Source: Erodium maritimum
Lineage: Eukaryota; Streptophyta; Magnoliopsida; Geraniales; Geraniaceae
Direction: 5' to 3'
NCBI GenBank assembly: GCA_963921825.1
Contig: OY997596.1
Coordinates: forward strand, 57,672,754-57,736,753
DNA length: 64,000 nucleotides
Shown here: one piece after another, positions 22,301 to 33,019 of the stretch
Numbering within the stretch: the first letter of the stretch is position 1
Layout: each line of letters opens with the position of its first letter
Program-made: the position numbers and the translations under genes
Notes under the pieces: generated by a model
Databases searched by the model: none
The model's input: only the letters and a program-made list of their open reading frames with translations
What the model was told of the DNA's origin: nothing

Positions 22301-25300
22301 ATATCCTAACTATTAATTTTTTTTCACCTCAATACCCTAACTATTTTTAGTGCCACCTCAATACCCTAGAATGCATTTTTTTTTCACTTTGATACCCGCC
22401 GTCAATTTGTCATCCATTTTTGGATGAAAACACTTAAAAAGTCCATAATACCACTCACTAACAATCAAAATTTTTAAAAACATGCCATTGGTTTTCAAAG
22501 TTTCTTTAAAAAATCAATTTTTAATGTCACAAAAATGCATTTTAGGTAGTGAGGTGCCACAAAAAATGCATTCTAGGGTAGTGAGGTGCCACAAAAATGC
22601 ATTCTAAGGTAGTGAGGTGCCACAAAAAATAGTTAGGGTGTTGAGGTGAAAAAAATATGCATTCTAGGGCATTGAGGTGCCACTAAAAATAGTTAGGGTA
22701 TTGAGGTGAAAAAAATTAATAATTAGGGTATTGAGGTGAAAATTACCCTAAGATATAACATATAGATAAAAAAAATGTAACACCAAATTTTTGGTTTATA
22801 TATTAGATTCACATTTGTTATAGAACTTTATGATTGACATTACAGAATATATTACTTGAACCCAAAATTCGGTGTTATATTTTCTTATCTTATGTTGTAG
22901 TTCTTTGTTCTTGGTATCATTTTGAATTACAATTTATACATAAAAATCATTTACAATAGATAGTGTCCCTATATAATGATCTTTTTAGCAACAAACCGAA
23001 AAATGTTTTGTAACATTTTAATCTGATATGCAGGTTCAGTGGGAGCAGTGTGTGGAGTATCTCCGATGATATCGGCATTGAAAGTGAACCCTAGCAAGGC
23101 CACAACTCCTATATACTTGCTACCTCGGTTTAAGGAAGATGATGTCCAAAGAGATTGGAGAGTTCCTGTGGAAGCTTCTTCACAACTATGGCTGCTTCAC
23201 GTCGGCAATGCCTTCGAGGTTAGGGACGACAATGGCAATCTACACATCCATGTACATGCCAGTGCTTGTTCTTACCACTGGTTCAATTTTCAGAAACTCT
23301 TTGGTAAGACTTCTATTCTTCTGCAGTCATATTTTCTTTGATATATATTATATATTTCAAGACAATCCTTATTTTTTTCTTGTTTATGGTACAAATATTT
23401 TAGTTTAGTCTTTAAATTTGTAAAACAGTTTCAATCTAATCTCCAAATATCATCTGTTATAAAATCTAGGGATAACACCGAAAACTAACTATGATCAAAA
23501 TCTGGGTATTCGACCTCACTTTTTTTGGGCTTCATGGTAGAGAAATTTAGGTATTAGACCTTTGTTTTTTAAGGGTGCTTCCTATTAGTGAATACCCTTG
23601 ATTGTTTCTGGGTTGTTTTTCTTGTGGTTTCTTGTTAGGTCTGCCACTGTGGTTGTAATCTTCACGTTGTTGTTCATCTTGTATCTGTTCTTGGGGTAGA
23701 AGGATGCGCCCTTCTTGATTTTGTGGGTCTGTTTTGTTCTTGTATATCCTTATAAGTCGACATGTGATCGATTCGGGGTTTATTTTTTGTGATTCTGTAG
23801 CAGGATCTTGTAACCTCTTTCACCTTAAAAGAGGTCTTAATTAAATTTGCTTTGCCGATAAAAAAAAAACTATCAACTTGTACCATTCAAAAACTGACTG
23901 TAGACTTATTAGTCGATCAATTTGACACTGTAGGCATAAGTAATTACGCAAACTAACATTTTCCGTTAGACATGACAGAAAAGGTTAGGAAAAACTCAAA
24001 AAAAAAAAAACTAACAAGTCTACAATTAGTTTTTGAGTTCAATATTCATATGACAGTTAGTGCTTAGAGTTTTTCCTAATATTTTCTGTCATTTCTAACG
24101 GAAAATGGTAGTTTGTGTAATTACCTTAAGTTTACAGTGTCAAATTGATCGACTATTAAGTCTATAGTCAGTTCTTGAAAGGTACAAGTTGATGCTAATG
24201 TGTTCTCGGAGTTTTTCCTAAAATCTATTAGTTTACCGCTCATATTCTTGAAATGACAAAAATGCTCTCAATTGTGATTGACTAATGCTATGAGATTCTA
24301 TGGAATGTTCTAATCAAGTTTTAGAATGAGTTTTCTCAAAATATAGTTGACTTGACAGGCTATGATTGGCAAAGTGGTAAACTGGACCCTTCTGTTATGA
24401 ACATCGAAAACGAATCACTACCTCACCTTGTTCAGGTATATTCTTTGATCATATAATGAAGTCGTTATATATAAACTTTAAGGGAAAATTACAACTATCT
24501 ATTGCTGATTTCCATTTAGTTACACCTATCTATTAATTTCGTCTTGGAAGTACCTTAATTTTTCAAAATTTTCACTTTACCACAAAAAGAAGGATAGTGA
24601 TGTGAAAATCGAGTACTACACAAGACAATTATTGAAAAGTTAGGCTACTGTCCGACTAATTTATAGTTAGGAATAATCAAGTGAAAACAGATATAATTAG
24701 GTGTAACTGATAAATGAATCTCTCATACATATGAGGAAGGATTGAACAAATAATCTTTTGTTTTATGAGACTAACTCTTGTTTGATGAAGAAATATTATG
24801 TAAAGCTAATAGGCAATCATGGATATACTATGCAATTCAGGTATCCATAAGCATGGATGCAAAAGGGAAGTGCCAAAATTGTTCAGTGGAACCCCTAAAA
24901 AAGTGGAGCAAGGCTTCTGATTTTCCAATCATAAACCCAACATTCTCCGGCAACCGAAATAACTACATATATGCATCAACTAGTTCAGGATTGCGACATG
25001 ATTTGCCCGGTTTTCCCTTCGATACGGTGTTGAAACTAAATATATCGAACAATTCCGTACATACTTGGGCTACTAGTGCCCGAACGTTTCTCGGTGAGCC
25101 TATCTTTGTCCCCAAAGGTGATGGAGAGGACGATGGGTACATTCTTATCGTTGAGGTAAGAACTATATCATCGTTTAAAACACGTTAAGGTCGGATGTTA
25201 ATCTTAACATGTCGTTATGTTTTTTTTTTATCAGCAAAAGCAAATTGAATTAAACCTCTTCTTGAGATAGAAAAGATACAACATGTCACTTACATGACTT

Positions 25301-25459
25301 TACTTATTTTTGTAGTATGCAGTGTCGATACAGAAGTGTTTTCTTGTTATTTTAGACTCGAGAAAGATCGGAGAAGACGATGCTTTTGTAGCGAGATTTG
25401 AGGTCCCCAAACATTTGAACTTTCCCCTCGGCTTTCATGGATTCTGGGCAGCTGGGTGA
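16323..25459 (+). CDS. CCD7: Carotenoid cleavage dioxygenase 7, eight exons
   Basis: This plastid enzyme cleaves 9-cis-beta-carotene at the 9',10' bond, giving 9-cis-beta-apo-10'-carotenal, the substrate of CCD8 in strigolactone synthesis. Exons: 16323-16783, 18894-19225, 21511-21639, 21731-21862, 23034-23303, 24359-24435, 24841-25155, 25316-25459. All introns are GT-AG and phases join without a stop, giving 619 residues, close to family length. Residues 1-55 are rich in Thr, Ser, Pro and Arg and poor in acids, as in a chloroplast transit peptide. AAFWDYQFLFVSQR and FPSGTYYLAGPG are CCD7-type signatures. The four iron-ligand histidines are H277 (RILSHYK), H330 (MIHDW), H407 (LLHVGNAFE) and H613 (GFHGFW). 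No frameshift or premature stop is seen. The large introns hold mobile elements. Eight exons may be one more than some orthologues, so the 91-bp intron 3 deserves cDNA confirmation. Confidence 0.95.
17200..18070 (-). pseudogene. LINE ORF1 relic (DUF4283 and zinc knuckle) in CCD7 intron 1
   Basis: The minus strand reads FRFYFETEKARVWV, WCFDGRSLVL and then, after an in-frame stop, IQLWVHARGLPPLV, the pattern of the DUF4283 domain of plant LINE ORF1 proteins. It is followed by CYNCGMIGHMVIEC, a CX2CX4HX4C zinc knuckle (17620-17665). The C-terminal tail continues in another frame to 17209. No reverse transcriptase follows. It lies antisense within CCD7 intron 1, so it is not in the mature message. 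Confidence 0.8.
18710..18807. repeat. Intronic copy of the CCD7 upstream direct repeat
   Basis: Matches 16082-16180 in the same orientation, including the hairpin AATCGTTG/CAACGATT. It ends about 85 bp before the exon 2 acceptor. Confidence 0.85.
19296..21360 (-). mobile_element. ORF1-only LINE relic in CCD7 intron 2
   Basis: The 3' end on the minus strand is a poly-A tail seen as T-runs at about 19296-19323, then GACTAAAAGG. Upstream lie broken ORF1 pieces: a DUF4283-like region (20098-20427) and FCFNCGRIGHGVREC (about 20018-20065), a CX2CX4HX4C zinc knuckle. The tail follows ORF1 without any reverse transcriptase. At least five frame breaks are present. The outer limits are approximate and no target duplication was recognised. 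It accounts for nearly all of the 2285-bp intron. Confidence 0.7.
22284..22748. mobile_element. MULE-type foldback MITE in CCD7 intron 4
   Basis: The ends are inverted (GAGTAATTTTCACCTC left, GAGGTGAAAATTACCC right) with long paired arms built on CACCTCAATACCCTAACTA. A perfect 9-bp duplication TAAGATATA flanks it (22275-22283, 22749-22757). The right half holds several short repeats of GTGAGGTGCCACAAAAA and GCATTCTAGGGTA. There is no coding capacity. Confidence 0.85.
23560..23870 (+). mobile_element. Retroposon 3' end in CCD7 intron 5
   Basis: Ends with TTAAATTTGCTTTGCCGATA plus nine A, a common 3' end of plant L1-type elements. The 5' limit is unclear. It abuts the foldback element that follows. 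Confidence 0.4.
23871..24194. mobile_element. Foldback (MITE-like) element in CCD7 intron 5
   Basis: The left arm (about 23871-24000) is inverted as the right arm (about 24064-24194). Matched marks include TATCAACTTGTACC at the outer left and GGTACAAGTTGATG at the outer right, and TCGATCAATTTGACACTGTA against its inverse. The arms are about 130 bp. No clear target duplication was found, perhaps because a retroposon sits at the left border. Confidence 0.7.
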
Positions 25460-25689
25460 AGGCTTTACCGCGATCCCTTAGTTGAAAAATGATATTTTGT
25501 GTTTCATACCAACAACAATAGTATGATCCAAGTGAATTAATGAATACTTCCAATAACAATGTTAAAGTAAACGGCGGCTGTAACTTTGGCTATGCAATGC
25601 AAATAGTCATTTGTATATCAGATCATAGACCAGTCACCGCTAGCTCTCCTATAATGGACTGATTAAAACTCTCATTTGGAATACTTTTT

Positions 25690-26340
25690 CCACTTAGCAA
25701 TCAAAAGCACCTTAAAATAGATCAATTCTGGTCTGATGATCTATGGTTTCTGAGTTTAGGAGGAACTTAAGGGATTGAGAGATTGGAGACCTTAATTCTT
25801 TATGTCAATTACTCGATTTAGTTACCTTATCAGATTCTCTTGATCTTCTTTTATGGCTAGAGAAAGGGAATTCCTACTCAATCTCCAAGGCTTATAAATT
25901 ATTTGTAGGTCAAGGCTCCTCAGTTCTGACATGGACAAACCTATTATGTACTCTTCTCATTCTATCAAAAATTTCAGCTTTTGTTTGGTTATGTTGTCGG
26001 CAATGGCGGAGCTAGGTTTTCTGGTGAGGGGGGCACAAAAAATTTCAATTGTGATACACAACGTCAAAAATATTTGAGAAGGGGCACAACTAAAAAGTTA
26101 TAAGAATTAAAGGGGTATTTTCAAAATTTTCAAAAATTAGTAGCAAAATTTCAACAAAAAAATATTTGAGGGGGGGCGCGTGCCCCCCCGGGCCCTACCT
26201 AGCTCTGCCACTGGTTGTCGGCTAGGCATATCCTCCTCTTTATAGTAGAGGACCTTGGAGTTACGCTAACTGAAGAGCTCCTCCTTACGACAGTGCTTAC
26301 CTAGGAACCGCTTCATGTGGTCCTCACGTACTGAGCCACC
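25690..26340 (+). pseudogene. LINE 3' region (zf-RVT-like) fragment, interrupted
   Basis: The plus strand reads WLEKGNSYSISKAYKLF, then WTNLL and KISAFVWLCC, similar to the zf-RVT region that follows reverse transcriptase in plant LINEs (usual order: SVKSAYKLF, W..LW, FVWLA). The frame resumes after the hAT MITE at 26214 with RLGISSS. Stops occur on both sides. It lies just downstream of CCD7. Confidence 0.45.
26001..26213. mobile_element. Small hAT-type MITE
   Basis: Its 16-bp inverted ends (CAATGGCGGAGCTAGG and the inverse of CCTAGCTCTGCCACTG) differ at two positions. A perfect 8-bp duplication GTTGTCGG flanks it (25993-26000, 26214-26221). At 213 bp it has no coding capacity. Confidence 0.9.
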
Positions 26341-26435
26341 ATACTTAACTTTAGCCTTCTGAAGTAGCAAGTCGGTCTTAGCTCTCGGGACAGCACCAAG
26401 AGTCGCACACTCAACATTGTATTTATGTAAAGGAT

Positions 26436-26548
26436 ACTAGATCTTTCTTTACTTTTTAGCCAGTTGCAGAAGTTGCAACTTAATCTCCATTTCCATTTTC
26501 TGGATGATACTAGATATTTCTTTACTTTTCAGCCAGTTGCAGAAGTTG
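26436..26548. repeat. Tandem duplication with 70-bp period
   Basis: GATACTAGATCTTTCTTTAC through AGCCAGTTGCAGAAGTTG at 26436-26478 recurs with two or three changes at 26506-26548. Confidence 0.8.
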
Positions 26549-26911
26549 TACAGTTTTTGTGGATTGACGTCCACCAAGTCAATCCATCTATTGCTGAGAA
26601 TACCATAATTATCAGGAGCTTTTTAGGGTAAAATGATCATAATTGTCTTCATTAACAACCGAATTAATGAAAGTTTAGGGTTTTGAAGTGACACAAAATA
26701 GATTTAAGGTACTCTAAATGAATTAATGAAAATTTGGGTACTAAATTGACACAAAAAAAGATTTATGATACTCTTAATAAAATATAAAAGATTTATGATA
26801 GTGTGATAAAATTATCCCAAATAAAAATTTAAATATCTTATACGTTTTTAAATTATATGTAACATGCATGAACAAATACATTTCTAAACCAGATCTAACA
26901 TGCATGAAAAT
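26549..26911. other. AT-rich intergenic, no gene seen
   Basis: Contains repeated phrases such as GATTTATGATA and AATTAATGAAA that suggest an old foldback element. I could not define ends. Confidence 0.3.
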
Positions 26912-27863
26912 CACTTAAACTGCAAAACCCTAAGGGGATGCGCTCTCTGCGCAGCCTCCTCCCCTCCCACCCCCTCTCCTTTCTTGCTCCACCATGAAAT
27001 CTCTTGAAGGCGCTTCACACATCCATTTATGGGTCCATTCTACCCATCTATGGGTTTTACCTTTTTGTTTTTGTCTTTTTTTGCAACCGGTCTACCCTCA
27101 CAAGTCGCCATCCATCGTTCAATCCGTGCCACGGTCTCTCCCTCGTTTCGCGCTACCGTTCCAGCATCGCCGGACCGGCCCCGCCTTCGAGCCAGTAGCC
27201 ACCGTGCCCCCCTGCCGTTCTATGGAAGACGGGCTCCACGCGCCGCCTTCCATCTGCAGCGGCCTACCGCCCCGGGGTCACCCCTCGCCGGCGTGGCCCT
27301 GTTGCTCCCTAGATGGATCTGGGATCCGGGAGGAAGGACTATAGATCGGGGTCTGACTCCACGGCACCCGAAGTCGGGACCCTCGATCTCGGACAAACCG
27401 TGGCGGATCGAATCGTTGCTCTTGCCTCCCGCACTACTTTGAAAGATCCGGGCGACTCAAGACGAAGATTGGCCGATACCAGATCGCTCCAATGGCACGG
27501 GGCCTAGAAGAACTGGTTTCACAGACTTGGTGGTTCGTTATTTCGATCGTGTGCTAATTTTCTATTCTGTTTTAGGTCGAATAATTTGTTGTTTAGACAT
27601 TCTGTTGTTTAGGATCTTTCAGTCAAAGTCTCGTTGTTTTGAGACGATAGCTGTTTTAGGTCGAATAATTGGGACGGTTGTAAGGAGTTGTCTTGAGTTG
27701 TTGCCCACGATTTCAAGTGGGCTAATATTATGGGTCCATGAGCGCCGGGCTTGCTACGGTCAGCCCGGACAAATATCTGGAACCCGAGGCGGTCACGCCT
27801 CATCCTATTTGTTGCCATTTGGCATTAATGAAAGTCTCCGGTTACCCGTTTCAAAAAAAAAAA
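26912..27863 (+). mobile_element. GC-rich retroposon with A-tail
   Basis: A GC-rich block ends GCATTAATGAAAGTCTCCGG, TACCCGTTTC and 11 A. C(A/G)TGCATGAAAAT occurs before it (26899-26911) and after it (27864-27876), a likely 13-bp target duplication with one mismatch. The flanking region also contains the similar phrase CATGCATGAACAAAT, so the duplication is less certain than for the 5550 element. Frames of 60-137 codons carry no recognised domain. Confidence 0.6.
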
Positions 27864-27876
27864 CGTGCATGAAAAT

Positions 27877-28406
27877 AAATAAATCAATACCAAATATATT
27901 TCTAAACAAGACCTAACATTTATGAAGAAAAATAAAAATAAAAATAAAACCCTAGATAGAACAAGACCCGTACCTTTCCTTACTCTTTGAACAATTCCTT
28001 CTCCTTCTCCTTCGAACCGACATCATGTCTAATAGTCTAAGAGTGAGAGAACGTGAAAGGAAGGCTTGCTTCAAACCTCACATGTATCCTCCTTTTATGC
28101 TTTGGAGTCCTTCCTTTCTCAATCTTTTGTCTTGATGCCATAGATCTCCGCATTAAATACAGAGAATTCTGTTTCAGAACTAAAACTCGATCTGATAGAT
28201 ATATTGGCGAAGACCCGTGGAAGGAGGACTAAATAAGAGGTCGAGGCAGAGCTTTCCAGAGATAAGAGCAATTGGAACTGGGAAAATAGGGAGATGGGGT
28301 GAGATTAACACAAAGCTAGACGGTCGTCGACAAGGAAATGATAGAAACTAAAAGGGAATGAGAGAGTAGAGAGAGGGTTTGGCGGTACGGGATAACAAGA
28401 GAGTAT
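27877..28406. other. Intergenic, no gene seen
   Basis: Ordinary-composition sequence between a retroposon and a MULE, with no open frame or repeat I can support. Confidence 0.4.
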
Positions 28407-28415
28407 GAAACTGAA

Positions 28416-29654
28416 GAGGAGAAATCTAATAGAAACTCCTCTTATCCTAAAAACTGTGTGAACTAATCCTAGCCACACATCCTTAGATCCAACATTCACC
28501 ATAATGCCACATCATCACCCCAAATTCCACAAAACTCACACCACTTTCATCCTCTCTCACACAAGCAAGGGCATAATTGTAATAGCATGGTGCCATGTGG
28601 ACAAGTGTTCATTTTTTTCTTAACCAATTCACTAATTTAATATTTCCCGATTCGTTTGAACTCCGATTAGCTTCAAACTTGCACCAATATTTTTCTTTTT
28701 CCAAGGGCTTTAAATCAAGATCAGTCATGAATATATTTTGAAGCACGAAAATAAAAATTTATATTGGGATGATAAAAACAATGTTTAGTGTTGATAAATC
28801 TTCACTAATATTTTTTTTATATCGGGGTATCAAACTAGTGCTAAATAGTGTTTAGTGTTGATAAAACTAGTGTTTAGTGTTCATAAAAACATGTGATGAT
28901 GTGATAAAAATCATGTTCGATTTTGGAAAATGAGGTGATAAAACTAGTGTTCAGTGTTGATAAATCCAGTGTATAGTGTTGATAAACCCAGTGTATAATG
29001 TTGATAAAAATTACCCAGACTTAACTTTTTCTAAAATCAGCCCTGAAATAAGGGTGATAACCTAGAGTTTAGTGTTGATAAAAAAACATGTGATGAGATG
29101 ATAAAAACACATGTAATTTAATGATAAACATAGTGTTTAGTGTTGATAAAACTAGTGCTTAGTGTTCATAAAAAAACATGTGATGATGTGATAAAAATCA
29201 AGTTCGATTTTGGAAAATTAGGTGATAAATCCAGTGTATAGTGTTGATAAATCTAGTGTATAGTGTTGATAAACCCAGTGTATAGTGTTGATAAAAATTA
29301 TCCAGACTTAACTTTTTTTTAAAAAAATCAACCCCGAAAATAATTTTTTTTCGTGCTTCTAAATATATTCATGACTGATCTTGATAGAAAGCCCTTGAAA
29401 AAACAAAACTAATGGCGCAAGTTTGAAGCCAATCAGAGTTCAAACGAAGCGGGAAAAATTAAATTAGTGAATTGGTAAAAAAAAATGATGGTTTTACTAA
29501 AAAGCCCTTACCCCTTACTAAAAAGTGCTGTTTTTTTGCAGTCAACAAGTCAACCACTCAATTGCATCTCATCCCTCCATTCTTAAAATAAATGGCTTGG
29601 ATTGGTTCACACAGTTTTTACGTTAAGGAGTGGTTTCTATTTGATTTTTTCTCT
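28416..29654. mobile_element. Non-autonomous MULE, copy 2, inverted
   Basis: Same family as 4144-5474 but reversed. The right end (inverse AAATAGAAACCACTCCTTAA) matches the left end of copy 1. It is flanked by a perfect 9-bp duplication GAAACTGAA (28407-28415, 29655-29663). The centre (about 28770-29310) is an array of GTTTAGTGTTGATAAAACTA-type units. No transposase. Confidence 0.9.
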
Positions 29655-29663
29655 GAAACTGAA

Positions 29664-30030
29664 AGATAATAATAAATAAATAAGCTGAAACATCCGAACA
29701 TCGTGGAATGAGAAGAGAAAAAAATGCTCACGTGCCAAAATAATCCTTGGTTGATATCGGGAGAGGGATGCTGAAATAATGGCCATGACTGATGTTGAGG
29801 AAAACGGTACATCTACTCCAAACGGCGAGCTTGAAAAAAGTGAGCTCTTTTCAAAAAAGAATATCACCTAGGCAGATTAAGTACTCTTTCTAAGATCCGG
29901 TGTGCATCGTCTTCCCTTGATGGATATCGTAGGGTTTCAAAAACGAGAGTGCATATCCCCCCTACACGTGACACTCCATCAACGTGTGTAGATCCCTCGG
30001 ATTTTGAGACAAAGAGCTCCATCACCAATC
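29664..30030. other. Intergenic, no gene seen
   Basis: Nothing recognisable apart from one CACGTG hexamer at about 29731. Short frames only. Confidence 0.35.
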
Positions 30031-31180
30031 ACTTTCTACTCGGTAGGGAGCTGTTAGCATGTCTAGGAAGTCCCTCAGGCCACTCCTCCGTTTGTCCATG
30101 CAGGAAGGTATGAGATTGTCCTCTAAGCGGTGCTGGAAACTACCGGGGGCCTCTGCCTCACAATGGATACCCACTTACGTTTTCTGGGTAAGGCCCCATA
30201 ACGGGAAAAGTCCTTACATGTGGTCGATGATCCGGAAATGGTTGCGTGCTTTTGATGGGAAAAGTACTGACATGCTCGGATGGTCCTGCCACCCCGTCCA
30301 CTATCTTTCATTTCCCCTTTTGATCTTCCAGCCTAAGGGCCACGGGTGCTAACCTCGGGGGCTGGTTATGGGAACCACCCATCGGGTGAGATTTGTTCGT
30401 CACTAGGACCACACGGCCATGACGAGTGACGATGCATGTAGCCCAAGTATCCATTGAGGCCTTTAGGGAGAGTCCCCGTACTCTTGATCCATCCGAGCAA
30501 GCCGCAACCATATGCTTGACGTAAATACAACCAGAGTAGTTGTCCCCAAGATGCTCGTATGAAAGGTGGAGAAGAATACGTATCTCGGATTTTGATAGCT
30601 AGAACCACAACTAACTCGGAAGAGGAATTCGAATGTCCAGTCGAAACTAAATCCTCATAAAGTCCCCTAGATTATTACATCTGCATCGTCGTCCACCGCA
30701 ATAAAAGTTCCCTATGCTTCACCTACCCGAAAGCTGACACCCTTATTCTAGGTCTTCACCGGGAGGTTGATGACTATGACCCAAACAGAGAAGTGCGTGA
30801 AATGCATGTAATAGGTTCTCATGTGCGGACGCGGGTACACAAATAGGACAAGTGAGCGTCGAAAAGCTAGTGGTTCCCCAACCAAGACCCGAGCCCTTTC
30901 CATCGTCGTAAAAAAGAAAAAGCCCACTATGCCTCCCTTAAACGGTTTACCTACCACCTCCAGCATATGCCAGAGTTCCGTCGAATAATTCACCATGGGC
31001 TTCCAATAGAACGTCTTGGTAGTCAACACTAGTACCGCCACAGCATAGGCGAAGTTGAGACTCTGATCACAGAGTTCTGTGGCCGGGACAACCACCTGCC
31101 ATATCGCTAGATCCCCCCAAACGAGATCCCATCTTATCCTCTCCCAAGGACCGACCACCATGCGGACCCCTACGCTTCTT
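30031..31180 (-). pseudogene. LINE ORF1 relic (DUF4283-like)
   Basis: The minus-strand frame 30748-31161 reads GGIVGFFFFTTMERARVLV and then THFSVWVIVINLPVKT, the layout of a DUF4283 domain ending in a W-V-x-I-x-L-P motif. Downstream frames (30366-30608, 30308-30511) continue in broken register. No reverse transcriptase is seen. Its upstream side is cut at 31212 by the Copia LTR. Confidence 0.55.
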
Positions 31181-31212
31181 CATGCATCTTGTCTGATCCC
31201 TAGAGGTCCTCA

Positions 31213-32900
31213 TGTTGGGTCTCGAGGTAGGGTTGGAGATGAACCAACTCGCAGCGTAAAATCAATGAAAACCAAGAGACGATTAAAACCATGAAACAAC
31301 TAACAAAGAATGGATTCACAAGAGAAAAATTCAGCACTAGTTCTTACCAAAACAAGAACACCGGGTAACGAATGATTGACTTGAGTCTCCAAGACGCCTA
31401 CGTATCCACATGGGAATCAAAGCCACGTAGTTCTTCTCTTTGAGGACTCAAGAACACAAAAATGGAGGTGGAAACTAGCCAAACCCGAAATTGCCATGGA
31501 GAGGAGGGAGAAGTTGTGTTTCCTATTCTTGTCTTGTGTTTGTTATGTTGAAAAAAGATGACTTAAACATAAAAAAAACCCATACTTGTCCAACTAAAGG
31601 CATGTGACAAGCATGGTGACAAGTAAGGTGTAAATAAGACAAAGTATGGCAAGACAAGATTGGGTTAGGTGGTGAATCACCAACACCTTAATCCTTGTCT
31701 TGCTTACTTAGTACTAATTAATCAAGACTTGATTAATTAGTTCCATGGGCCTTGGTTGCATGGGCATTTCATGGGCCTCTTGGAACATGGCCCGTGGCCA
31801 TTTCCAACGAGGTCCCGTGATTCGCTCATCGCCTCCAAGCCTTCCATGTCGGAAATGTCCAACATTATCCGAAGCGATCAATCCCAAGACTCCAAGCCTT
31901 ATCTCAATCCGTAAAGTCCTATTCACTTACGGGCACATGACCCAAAACCCAGTTTTGGTCCTGTCCCGAGACAACTCCCTTTTGGCCATTCTCCATAAAT
32001 GTGTCAATGAGTTGCATCCTCCGGTGTGACCCTTAGGTTTATGCATGTCAATAGATCAACGTAAAATCCCATTTTACTTGATCCTATTTAAGTGGAAACT
32101 AACGAGACTTTAGTATTGCCTGACACTGCATAACGAATCGACCCTTTCGATTCTAACCTTTCCGTCGTCCCTGTCATTAACTTTTATCTCCGATATCCTG
32201 ATTGAGATAAGGCATAGAGCCGTCATCCTTATTATTATCAATCACTGTTCCTTAATATGTGAGATGACTGAATATATGATACCCAGTATCATGTGCATGG
32301 TCATGCTATTCTTTCAGTCACTCTCGATTAAGCGGCCGAGAACCGATATCTTTCTCATACCTCAGTATGAGGGATAAATCCCTTAGCCGTCTTTCGTGTC
32401 ACTCATGTAGCCCGTCCCCAAGCCAATCCTGTCCGTTATGGAAGCCCTGCTACGGACAACGTTAGGCTCAGGTCAAATTCAGTTGTTGACTACATAGCGA
32501 TCACAAAGACTCCTTGGTCTAAGGATACATGACAAGTTACGACAATGAATATGTTCATGACTTGATCTATGGCACATATTCATGTCGGGTCGTCCAATAT
32601 CATGTCCCACATGATATCTATGATCAGACCCCGGAATCCCATTCCAATGACTAACAGAACGTAAGCGATAAAGAGCCATTTTTCATACTAGTCGCTTCTA
32701 GTGAAGCTTTGTTGACTAGGGACCCATCGAGTGTGATCTATCTCGATCTATGGCTCTATTCGCATTGTGGGCATAGATCAGAGCATATATCGATATATTA
32801 CTCCAACACATAAGTAATATAAAGCCGGTTTAATTTTATTGCTAACGATGATATATACATTTAGACATTTAGGATTGAACTACGGGCACTAAGACTAACA
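31213..32900 (-). repeat. Copia 3' LTR
   Basis: Begins TGTTGGGTCTCGAGG and ends CTAAGACTAACA in plus orientation. It matches 37986-39657 and 41595-43282 along its full length. The small frame at 31745-32029, repeated in all three copies, is LTR sequence and not a gene. Confidence 0.9.
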
Positions 32901-32915
32901 ATCTCCCACTTGCCC
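32901..32915 (-). other. Polypurine tract of the Copia element
   Basis: The inverse strand reads GGGCAAGTGGGAGAT immediately before the LTR start TGTTAG, as required for plus-strand priming. Confidence 0.8.
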
Positions 32916-33019
32916 TAGTTCCAATCTAAACTCCAATATGTCCCCATCGACTTTACATGTCTAACATGTTTAGGCAGCGACACTACCTTAGTCAAAGGGT
33001 TGGCTATGTTATCATCTGT

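Noticed and set aside
24480-24730. Possible foldback element in CCD7 intron 6
   Set aside because: Phrases around TTAGTTACACCTA look inverted, but the arms do not stay aligned beyond a short stretch and no target duplication was found.
31745-32029. 94-codon frame present in three copies (also 38516 and 42167)
   Set aside because: All three are inside LTRs of the same Copia family. No domain.
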